Assembly (NCBI GenBank): GCA_026707745.1
Contig: JAPOWG010000090.1
Location: 1 to 36,798 of the forward strand
Reading direction: 5' to 3'
DNA length: 36,798 nt
Source: Chloroflexota bacterium
Lineage (GTDB): Bacteria > Chloroflexota > Anaerolineae > Aggregatilineales > Phototrophicaceae
The notes beneath the pieces were generated by a model. It saw nothing but the letters and a program-made list of their open reading frames with translations, did no database searches and was not told the DNA's origin. A program made the position numbers and the translations under genes. Positions 1 through 7,551 of this stretch are shown piece by piece (within the stretch, counting starts at the first letter, position 1; the number at the start of each line of letters is the position of its first letter).

Positions 1-247
1 ACGAGTTGCGTGCCGATTAGACAAAAACTGTGTCCACTTTTTCGGGTGAAGATCAGACCGAGGGGGGCAAGGGGCTGGGGGGTGAGGGGTGAAAAAAGCG
101 CGTTAGAATGACCTAGTAGCGGACAAACCCTACAGTTTTCACCCAATAAGATGCTTGTGATCGTTGTCCTGTCGCTTTCATAGCCAATCGGATCAAAGCT
201 GTCATGTCCTCAGCCCTTTGACCGGGTCTTAAATGGATGTCAGTAAT
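1..247. other. Non-coding left edge with a truncated repeat
   Basis: No gene is recognisable here. The stretch lies downstream of the 1330-aa minus-strand gene that ends at 248. Positions 60-129 are the right-hand part of the 202-bp repeat described below. The rest (1-59 and 130-247) shows no clear hairpin terminator for the gene and no open frame with protein-like composition. Confidence 0.6.
60..129 (+). repeat. Partial third copy of the 202-bp MITE-like repeat
   Basis: This segment matches the right third of the two full copies at 25532-25733 and 29978-30179. It has the same G-rich run, the same GTGAAAAAAGCG core and the same terminal block GTAGCGGACAAACC at 116-129, with one base changed from the copy at 30166-30179. 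Similarity stops near position 60, so the left two thirds are missing or replaced. Confidence 0.75.
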
Positions 248-3200
248 TCACCCAGATGCTATTGATACGTCCGGAAACGGAGGAAACTTTAGCACTTTGC
301 CAGCCGTCGAGTCGCTCACGTAAACATGCCCCTGATCATCGACGGCGATTCCGCCAATCGCTTGGAACTGTCCATCGGCGGATACATCGCCGTTCTGCCC
401 AAAGCTGCCAATGCATTCGCCGGATGGATTATAGACCAATATACGAACGCCGTCGGGATCGCTGACGTAGAGAATATTGCGCGTCTCGTCCAAGCCCAGG
501 TAAGGTCGGTTAAAGGTATTGTTATACCAGCCGCGCACGCGGAAATTGCTCAGATGATTGCCCTGCAAATCAAATACGGCGATCCTTCGGTTCCAGGTGT
601 CCGCGACAAAAAGTCGGCCGTCTGAATGTACGACCAGACCGCTCGGCTCGTCCAACTCTCCTGGCCCGCTGCCGCCATGGCCTATGTCGCGCAGATGCAC
701 GACCTCGTTTTCATCAAGCTCATAAACCCGAATACGTTTATTGCCAGTGTCCGCGACATAGACCCGGCCTTCGCTGTCTACTGCTACATCGCGCGGTCCC
801 CAGAATCCGTCGTCAGGGTCAGTCGGCGCGTCAAAACCGTATTCGCCGGGCTGGCCCCATTGAGCAAGTGGATTGCCATCCGGATCAAATTGCTGGACCT
901 GGTAATTCCATGTGTCCGCTACCAAGACGGTGCCATTTGACATCGCTGCAATGCCATTCGGTCGATTGAAGGAGAGCAAGCCGTCATTGCCATATGCCCG
1001 CGTGGGCATGCCGTCACTGCTATAAGTGAATACTTGATTCTGGTTCTCGTCGACGACGTAGACCAAGCCCTTGCTGGCAGCGATGCCTAACGGTTGGATG
1101 AGGGCATGTTGAGCTGTCTCGAATTCGATTAAGGGAAGAAGTTGATGCCGGTTGGCAGTGCACGGATTAACTTCAGTTGGCAGGTTGCTCTTGACCTCGC
1201 CCTCGCCAACTCCGTATTCCCAGATCTGAGACGCGAAGTCCTTTCGGACATAAACGTGCATGCGGTCGGATACCGGCCAGTTGTTAAGCGAGAAGTCTTT
1301 GCCGGTGGCTTCGCCATACCGGTCGTAATCTCTATTCCACCAGATATCGAAGATGCCCTGGCGAATTCGGGACGCTTGGAGATTATCCGGCGAAAAATCC
1401 AACGCGTTGAGTATCCGCTCTGGAGTCAAGTTGAAGTACTCCTGCATGGGCCACCACATGCGAATGTGATCAAAGCGGACGTATCTGTCTTCTAGGATAG
1501 GCTCCACATCACCGCGATGACCGGACCCAACAACGACATAGGCCCGGTCTTCCAGGTTCTGCACGGTAGGGTTGGCGCCGACAAATGACGCCGATGTAAA
1601 GTCGCGGAAATACCAGCTATAGGGCCAGGATACCTCGTCGTCGTAAGCCAATTTGAGGTCCTTGCTATCTGTAACGCGCAGGCTCATTTCTTCAATGTCT
1701 TGGAGCACCCATTTCACCGCCGGCGCAGCATGCGCGTAAACCAGGTACTCGGTCGCCAGGTCATAATTGATGAAGGACGCCATCCAGGCGGTGCGGAAGG
1801 TCAGAAGACTGAATAGGGTGAAAACGGTAACCGCAGTGAGGCGGCGGATGTGAATCCAGCTGGTGAGCCCTGCGATTCGTACAAGCATGTATCCGAGAAT
1901 AACCACAAGCAGCAGGGACAGCAGCCACTCATAGGTTCGCTCCAATTCGACCTGTGCCAGCCCGGCAAATGGCGGATCGCCAACAATGAACGCGCCGATC
2001 GCTTGCGCAAGACATATCAAAAAGACCGGCAAGATCAACAGCGCCATCCAGCCGCGCGACAAGAACAAGGTCTTGTCAATTCGCGCGAAAACTCCGCCGA
2101 AATACCAGGCGCTGAGCAGGATCATGGGCGTGGTCAAATGCGTACCCAGCCAAGGCATCTTTTCGCCTGCCAGCGAATACCCGACGAGATTCAGCACTGC
2201 CCACCAAGCGAGCAATAGCAAGAATGGCAATCGACGCAGATACGACCGGGACTGCTCGCCTGTTCCCGCGTCGATCATCAGAGTCTTGTCTCGGGGCGCG
2301 ACTTGCTCCTCGCTTGAATTCACATTGGCGTCGGCTGATTCGGCCTTTGCGACCGGGCTTGTCTCTTCGCTGGCCGCCCCTGATTTCGGCACGTCCTCGG
2401 GCGCGTTCCCAGTGGCGGTATCCCCAAAGAATTCTTGAAGCGTCTCGCCAACTTCTCGCCTGCGCGCGTCCTCCCGGGCGATTATGCGCCCCCGCCGTAG
2501 ATTCCAGAATCTGGTCACTCCGGCGAACATCGCGGTCACGCTCCCGACGATTGGCAGGTATTCGTATACCGGCAAGATGATTAGCAAGTAGTAGTACTGA
2601 GGCTGGCTCCCTCTGCGCACGCCTTGTTGTTCCAGCCAATAGCCCAGGCTGTATACCATGCCGGAAGCCAAACCTGTAATGTTGGTGAAGACGGTCGTGA
2701 AGAAAAATGCGAAAAGAACATGGAATATGATGGCCGATACCAGCCACCGCCTCCAATTCCAAGTCAGTCCGATCACCATCATCAGAACGAATAGCGGCAC
2801 GAAGGCATAGCCACCGAGCAGGAACCTGCCAATACTTTCGTACGAACCCAGACCAGGCAAGCTAACGATGATGTTGTAGACAGCTTCGGGCAGCGATTGT
2901 GCGAGCCGGGCATGCGCGTCGCTGCTGCCTCCCATCAAGCGAGGAAAGAGCGCAGTTGTCCAGGGCAAGATCAGGGTTGCGATTAATACGATCAGATCCA
3001 CTTCGGGAAACTGATACAGAAAGCCCCACAAGCCGGGTCTATCCTTGCTCTCTCGCGACGCCGCTCTGATGCCAGAAGCGCGCCGGGCGTCGCGTATCAG
3101 ATACGTAACCGCGGTCACGAGTATCAGCCACAGCGCAAACAAAGGCGCCCAATTGATCGGTTCGCCCGGGGGAGCGGTTTCCTCAGAGACCTCTGCAGCA

Positions 3201-4240
3201 TCGGGAACAACGGGCTCGGCGGTCTCCGTTTGGCTGGGGAAATGCGACAATTCCTCAATGAAAAGCAGACCAAATGCCGTTGCCAGTGCGATAAACAGGA
3301 TCAATGCCAGTTCGCGTCCGGGGATGCGCTTCCATCCACCACGGAATGCAAAAAGCGCTGTGCTGATTGGCACGATCAGCCCCGCAAACAACGTTAGCAA
3401 CATCCACTTTGTCCAGCTTGAGCGCTGCAAATCCGAAAGGTCGCCCCAGGGCGTGCCGCGCCCGGGGATGATTTGGGCCGGTACGATATCAACTATGATG
3501 TACATGCCCAGCGTCATGACACCGCCGACAAGGATCCCCAGGACAAGCATGTAGAAGAACGGTTTGCCTTCCAGGTCGTAGAGATGTTGCGCCAGCCGCA
3601 CCAGGAAATAGATGCAGAGGAAACTGCCAAAAATCGCGATGTAAATGAATGCGGTCTCTTTGGAGCCGAGGTTTAGAATCATGGCGGCGGCAAAGATGTA
3701 CAACCAATAGGCGCGCCTGCGGAATCGTGGCGAGCCGTTGATATATTGTAATATGCAATAAACCATGATTAAGCCGAAAAAGATCGACGGCGTATCATGG
3801 CGAATATAGCGGTTGTAGTAGAGCAGAAGCGGCGATATCAAGATCATTAGCGCGGCCAGCACTGCCCCCCACTTGCCCAGCCATCGGCGCAAGAGCATGG
3901 GAAACATCACCATCAAGACACCCAGAACAGCGGTGTAAATCCGGCCGGAAAAATCGCTATCGCCAAAAAGGAAATACGACAATGCCGTCGCATGAAAAAG
4001 AACGGGGCCATGCATCAGCGGCGTATGCGTGAAGTTTCCTTCGTTGTACAGATTGTAGGCGAATCGCGTATGCAGGCTTTCGTCGTGGCTCATCACGCGC
4101 TGGTCCAGGATGAAAAAACGCGTGAAAAGAGCCAAGAACAGAATGATCAGATATGCCGCGACTTCCCAGTTAAGTGAGACGCGGGCCGACAGCAACTGGT
4201 ACAAGGCGTTTTCATTCTGCCGGTTGGGCGTGGTCAACAT
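248..4240 (-). CDS. Agl23-like GT-C membrane glycosyltransferase with C-terminal NHL beta-propeller
   Basis: A 1330-aa integral membrane protein. The N-terminal part has many hydrophobic segments from about residue 25. The first loop carries SHDESLH at 51-57, the D-E pair typical of GT-C enzymes that take sugars from polyprenyl phosphate, followed by HTPLMHGP. This pattern is that of the TIGR03663 (Agl23-like) family of Chloroflexota and Archaea. Two acidic low-complexity loops (roughly 340-365 and 600-650) interrupt the membrane part. From about residue 1010 there is a soluble tail of around six NHL-type repeats, seen as recurring D-x-x-G-x-V/L-Y/F-V-A/S-D-T/S units, which should fold as a beta-propeller outside the membrane. 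It is the last gene of the minus-strand block, 42 nt after the anti-sigma gene. The ATG at 4240 has only a distant GAGG upstream. The family call is fairly firm; the substrate is unknown. Confidence 0.85.
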   Translation of the reverse strand: MLTTPNRQNENALYQLLSARVSLNWEVAAYLIILFLALFTRFFILDQRVMSHDESLHTRFAYNLYNEGNFTHTPLMHGPVLFHATALSYFLFGDSDFSGRIYTAVLGVLMVMFPMLLRRWLGKWGAVLAALMILISPLLLYYNRYIRHDTPSIFFGLIMVYCILQYINGSPRFRRRAYWLYIFAAAMILNLGSKETAFIYIAIFGSFLCIYFLVRLAQHLYDLEGKPFFYMLVLGILVGGVMTLGMYIIVDIVPAQIIPGRGTPWGDLSDLQRSSWTKWMLLTLFAGLIVPISTALFAFRGGWKRIPGRELALILFIALATAFGLLFIEELSHFPSQTETAEPVVPDAAEVSEETAPPGEPINWAPLFALWLILVTAVTYLIRDARRASGIRAASRESKDRPGLWGFLYQFPEVDLIVLIATLILPWTTALFPRLMGGSSDAHARLAQSLPEAVYNIIVSLPGLGSYESIGRFLLGGYAFVPLFVLMMVIGLTWNWRRWLVSAIIFHVLFAFFFTTVFTNITGLASGMVYSLGYWLEQQGVRRGSQPQYYYLLIILPVYEYLPIVGSVTAMFAGVTRFWNLRRGRIIAREDARRREVGETLQEFFGDTATGNAPEDVPKSGAASEETSPVAKAESADANVNSSEEQVAPRDKTLMIDAGTGEQSRSYLRRLPFLLLLAWWAVLNLVGYSLAGEKMPWLGTHLTTPMILLSAWYFGGVFARIDKTLFLSRGWMALLILPVFLICLAQAIGAFIVGDPPFAGLAQVELERTYEWLLSLLLVVILGYMLVRIAGLTSWIHIRRLTAVTVFTLFSLLTFRTAWMASFINYDLATEYLVYAHAAPAVKWVLQDIEEMSLRVTDSKDLKLAYDDEVSWPYSWYFRDFTSASFVGANPTVQNLEDRAYVVVGSGHRGDVEPILEDRYVRFDHIRMWWPMQEYFNLTPERILNALDFSPDNLQASRIRQGIFDIWWNRDYDRYGEATGKDFSLNNWPVSDRMHVYVRKDFASQIWEYGVGEGEVKSNLPTEVNPCTANRHQLLPLIEFETAQHALIQPLGIAASKGLVYVVDENQNQVFTYSSDGMPTRAYGNDGLLSFNRPNGIAAMSNGTVLVADTWNYQVQQFDPDGNPLAQWGQPGEYGFDAPTDPDDGFWGPRDVAVDSEGRVYVADTGNKRIRVYELDENEVVHLRDIGHGGSGPGELDEPSGLVVHSDGRLFVADTWNRRIAVFDLQGNHLSNFRVRGWYNNTFNRPYLGLDETRNILYVSDPDGVRILVYNPSGECIGSFGQNGDVSADGQFQAIGGIAVDDQGHVYVSDSTAGKVLKFPPFPDVSIASG

Positions 4241-4282
4241 GTCTGGCAGGGCCTCACGATTCTCGACCGTCTATCGAAATCG

Positions 4283-4825
4283 CTATTGAAGGAATCTGGC
4301 TTCTGGCGTGTTTTGTAGCAGGGGAACTTGATTCGAGAAACTTGACTGAGTCGATAGGACGCCAATAGACGACGCATTTGACCGGGTGGCAGGGGTTCTC
4401 TCGATGTCGACCAACTTGGGACGCGGCGGCAAGTCAATGGAAGTAACCGATGTATGGAAGCCAATCGCCAATGGTAGCAACAGGATTGCCGCCAGCAATA
4501 CCATGAACAAGCTCTGCCCCATAGGCGTATTGCCCAGATAACCCGGGCCGGGCAGTCCTCCGGTGCTTGCAGGGGCGAGCTCGCTTTGTAAGGACATCCA
4601 GATATTGTCCAGCCGTTGCGAATCCGGGCGGCCAAAAGCCGGCAGGTTTCGCTGCAATTGATCACTTATCTCTCGCTGGCGCAAATACTCCTCGTAACAG
4701 TCCTGGGACTCGTCAATAAATCGAGCGATTCGCCTCCTCGTAACATCCGAGAGGTCGCCGCTCAGGTATTTCGCCATATGAACTTTGCAGTAGCGGTATT
4801 TGAACTTGATCATATGCTCCGCCAC
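4283..4825 (-). CDS. Probable anti-sigma factor, single membrane span
   Basis: A 180-aa protein directly downstream (19 nt) of the ECF sigma gene, as expected for its anti-sigma partner. Its N-terminal half is a hydrophilic helical region with YRYCKVHMAKYLSGDLS, similar to the start of zinc-finger anti-sigma domains. One hydrophobic segment around residues 105-125 would anchor it, with a short extracytoplasmic tail. The listed start is a GTG at 4825; an ATG at 4813 has GGCGGAG just before it. The same frame stays open upstream, past the sigma stop codon, and encodes a CETC motif that would complete a CxxC-x13-CxxH zinc site. The real start may therefore be earlier, for example an ATT at 4849. 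Role is inferred from position and layout; sequence similarity to known anti-sigma factors is modest. Confidence 0.7.
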   Translation of the reverse strand: MAEHMIKFKYRYCKVHMAKYLSGDLSDVTRRRIARFIDESQDCYEEYLRQREISDQLQRNLPAFGRPDSQRLDNIWMSLQSELAPASTGGLPGPGYLGNTPMGQSLFMVLLAAILLLPLAIGFHTSVTSIDLPPRPKLVDIERTPATRSNASSIGVLSTQSSFSNQVPLLQNTPEARFLQ

Positions 4826-4844
4826 GCCACAGGTCTCGCAAACT

Positions 4845-5450
4845 TCAATGTACTTTAAGCAATTCTTCCAGCAACCCGCGTCCCTCGGGTTGCAAGGACT
4901 GCCTCAGCCGTTGATGACCGAGGCGCACGCGGCTTTCCGCCGTCTTTTGAGGACAACCCATCACTTCGGAAATCTCACGATAGGTCATCCCTTGTCCGTA
5001 ACGCAATACGATTGCCTCTCGCAGCCGTGGCGACAAGCCTGTAAGCGCCTTTTCTATGGTTTCTGCCGCATCGCGACGAATAACGGCCGCCTCCGGCGCG
5101 TCTGCTGGCGGCGCTTTCAATTCGAAGCCGAACCACTGTGAAATATCTACCGTCAGGAAGCGCTTGCGTCGATAGGTATTGCGGCAGCGGCTGACGGCGA
5201 TCGTGTAGAGCCAGGTTTTGAGCGATGCCTTGCCAGAATCGAAACGGTGCAGATTCTTGAAAGCGTAAAGAAATGATTCCTGCAGAATGTCTTCGGCATC
5301 CTGCTCATTCATAAGCAAGCTGTAGCATAGCCGATACAAGCTGGCCGCGAAGCGTTCATACAGTTCCGCATACCCTACTTGATCGCCGTTAAGGGCGCGC
5401 TCGACAATAAGATCAATTTCGGCGCGACCACCCGGTCGGTTATCTGTCAT
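4845..5450 (-). CDS. ECF (sigma-24 type) RNA polymerase sigma factor
   Basis: A 201-aa ECF sigma factor. Region 2 is clear: AELYERFAASLYRLCYSLL, then NEQDAEDILQESFLYAFKNL and the -10-recognition helix with LKTWLYTIAVSRCRNTYRRK. Region 4 follows after a short linker: LSPRLREAIVLRYGQGMTYR, then EISEVMGCPQKTAESRVRLG, a normal helix-turn-helix for -35 binding. Regions 1 and 3 are absent, as in all ECF sigmas. An ATG 33 nt further upstream (5483) is possible, but the one at 5450 has AAGGA seven bases before it and is preferred. It sits inside the glycosyltransferase block, 78 nt after the 666-aa gene and 19 nt before the probable anti-sigma gene. It may direct transcription of the envelope genes around it; no matching promoter pair was identified, so that link is inference. 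Confidence 0.93.
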   Translation of the reverse strand: MTDNRPGGRAEIDLIVERALNGDQVGYAELYERFAASLYRLCYSLLMNEQDAEDILQESFLYAFKNLHRFDSGKASLKTWLYTIAVSRCRNTYRRKRFLTVDISQWFGFELKAPPADAPEAAVIRRDAAETIEKALTGLSPRLREAIVLRYGQGMTYREISEVMGCPQKTAESRVRLGHQRLRQSLQPEGRGLLEELLKVH

Positions 5451-5528
5451 GTCGTTGTCCTTGTGGTGAACTGACAAGCACAACTTTCATTACACATTTT
5501 ACCACCATCATCCTCACAACGGTCCGCC

Positions 5529-7529
5529 TCAATTCGACTTGACATTATCATAAACATCTTGTCGCAACCACAGAATGATCGATTCTTCCGCTCCTGTCTT
5601 GTCTCTGCGCAGACGACGTTGGGACCACCAGGAGGGCAATTGCCAAGGATCTAACTGCGCAATGGAAGTCCGACGCTGCAACAGGAACTTCTGTCCAACG
5701 TAATTGCCCTTTAGATCCACGTACGCTTCTTCACCTAGCGCCATGATAATGATTGGCTCGCCCGCTGCAATCGCCGCAGAATTGACGAAGCGCGCATTTG
5801 GGAAGTCGCGCAGGAGCCAGCCCATCAAGCCCTTGTCGTCCACGACGCCGTCGGCGTCCGTTACGATGACTACTTCCAAAACCGGAAAGCCCTTGGAATC
5901 TCGCTCGGCCAATTCGAAAAGCGTTTTCCGCAACAACCGCGAATCGCTGCTAATTGCGCCGGGATGCCAATATTCTGCGGGATTGCTCGTGTCGGCGACG
6001 GCGATTTGCCACGCGCCCCCAAGGCCAGACAATATCATAAACCAAAAGAAGCCTATGCCAATCCCTTGCAAACAAGTGCCGCTACCCCAAGTATTCGCCA
6101 CGAGCAAATAAAGAACTACAGCGACCGCGGCCGTCATCACTAACAAGCCCAGTCCCTGCGCCAACCGCGTATAGGACGATACGGAAAGGCGCTCCAACAG
6201 TTGACTCACGCTGGTATCGGCGGGCACATCGAGAAGCGACCGCCCCACCTGCAGAAATTGCACAGCGGCCGTCAACAGCAAGAGCAGTACGCCGAAGGAA
6301 ATCGCCCACTTTACCCACCAATAGTGCGTAGTATAGAGTTCATGGCCGTCCTCACGGTCGTCGTCATTCTGGTTCGCCCAAAGCACAACCATTCGCCGAT
6401 TGATCATCAGTTGCGTAATACCGTAACTCGCCAGCAAACTTAAAGGCAAAACCACCCACATGGCGTCGACCGGGCGCGCCCCGGGATAAAGGAATAAACC
6501 CGCCGTCGCCACCAGCACCCAGGCCGCCGCGAATCTGTCGATATAGCTGACTGCGCCGTGCTTCCAGATCAGCCAGGCGCCCCCAAGCGCAAACACAATG
6601 AGTAGCGGTTCGTACGTCAGCAGCGCGATGATCCCCAGGTGCATGCCATCTGCGTCGCGCCCGTGACTGAAACCAGTCAAGGAGACGTTGAGGGACTCGG
6701 CGATTGATTGCAAACCGGCGGGATTTAGCATAAACATGGTGCCGACTATGAACACTATCGACAGCGGCACAAACGCGACTCGCGTATAAGGGAAGTCTTG
6801 CAGTCGCTTGAGCGACAATTGCAGAATGTCGTCGCCTGGAAGGTCCATCCGCTGCGGCGCGCTCAAAGCAGTACGCCATACAGCCAGCCAGCCGGAAACA
6901 AGCAGGATCACAAATAGCGGTATGCCGGAAGGGCCCGAAAGCGCCAGCATAAACGTGATAAAAGCGATAGCCGCCATAGCATGCGGGAGTTCGCGCGAAT
7001 ACCAAAATCGTCGGATCATCCAGATTGCCAGGACCGTGAACAACATCATGAACGTAGTGCCATCTGCTGTGCGCGCCGCAGCGACTGGTACCGTCAATAC
7101 CGTTAACAGCAGTGACCATATGAAAACGCGCGTTGTGCCTAGATTCTCGCGAAACAGCAACGGGCAAAGGCATAGCGCGACCCCGGCCAGCGCAACAGCA
7201 ATGCGCGCGGAAAAAGCCGAGGCGCCCAGCGTCGAAAACGTCAGGAGTTGAAACGAGTAAGTCAAGGGATTCTGGCTGGTGACAAAATCGCCAGGCGCGT
7301 CGTCCTCGACAGTGTGCCAGGCGTGAAGCGACTGTTGCGCTTCGTAGTCATTCAAGGGAACGCTGCCTAGCGCGGCTACACGGATGACAAGCGAAACCAG
7401 CGCCAGCCCCAGGTAAGCGAGCCACTCGGCGCGAACCGAAATCGACGCGGCCTGCTGTATCTCATGGCCGCCACTTGCCATGTCTTCGTAGCTATTATTC
7501 CTGCTCGCCGTCGGTGTTTCTGCCGCCAT
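5529..7529 (-). CDS. GT-C type membrane glycosyltransferase, diverged relative of the Agl23-like protein
   Basis: A 666-aa multi-span membrane protein. The cytoplasmic N-terminus (about 35 residues) is followed by the first span and a loop with LNDYEAQQSLHAW (60-72). This is an acidic motif in the place where GT-C enzymes hold their catalytic Asp/Glu, although the usual D-E is spaced as D-x-E here. The next segment (FSARI, then GV and PLLFRENLG) lines up with the equivalent part of the 1330-aa protein, so the two look like distant paralogues. The C-terminal 150 or so residues form a soluble domain. The ATG at 7529 has AAGGTGAGG just upstream. It lies 22 nt after the YYY gene and 78 nt before the sigma gene, consistent with one transcript. 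Activity is inferred; the altered acidic motif leaves open that it is a non-catalytic partner. Confidence 0.75.
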   Translation of the reverse strand: MAAETPTASRNNSYEDMASGGHEIQQAASISVRAEWLAYLGLALVSLVIRVAALGSVPLNDYEAQQSLHAWHTVEDDAPGDFVTSQNPLTYSFQLLTFSTLGASAFSARIAVALAGVALCLCPLLFRENLGTTRVFIWSLLLTVLTVPVAAARTADGTTFMMLFTVLAIWMIRRFWYSRELPHAMAAIAFITFMLALSGPSGIPLFVILLVSGWLAVWRTALSAPQRMDLPGDDILQLSLKRLQDFPYTRVAFVPLSIVFIVGTMFMLNPAGLQSIAESLNVSLTGFSHGRDADGMHLGIIALLTYEPLLIVFALGGAWLIWKHGAVSYIDRFAAAWVLVATAGLFLYPGARPVDAMWVVLPLSLLASYGITQLMINRRMVVLWANQNDDDREDGHELYTTHYWWVKWAISFGVLLLLLTAAVQFLQVGRSLLDVPADTSVSQLLERLSVSSYTRLAQGLGLLVMTAAVAVVLYLLVANTWGSGTCLQGIGIGFFWFMILSGLGGAWQIAVADTSNPAEYWHPGAISSDSRLLRKTLFELAERDSKGFPVLEVVIVTDADGVVDDKGLMGWLLRDFPNARFVNSAAIAAGEPIIIMALGEEAYVDLKGNYVGQKFLLQRRTSIAQLDPWQLPSWWSQRRLRRDKTGAEESIILWLRQDVYDNVKSN

Positions 7530-7551
7530 TCCTCACCTTCGATTTGCGCAG

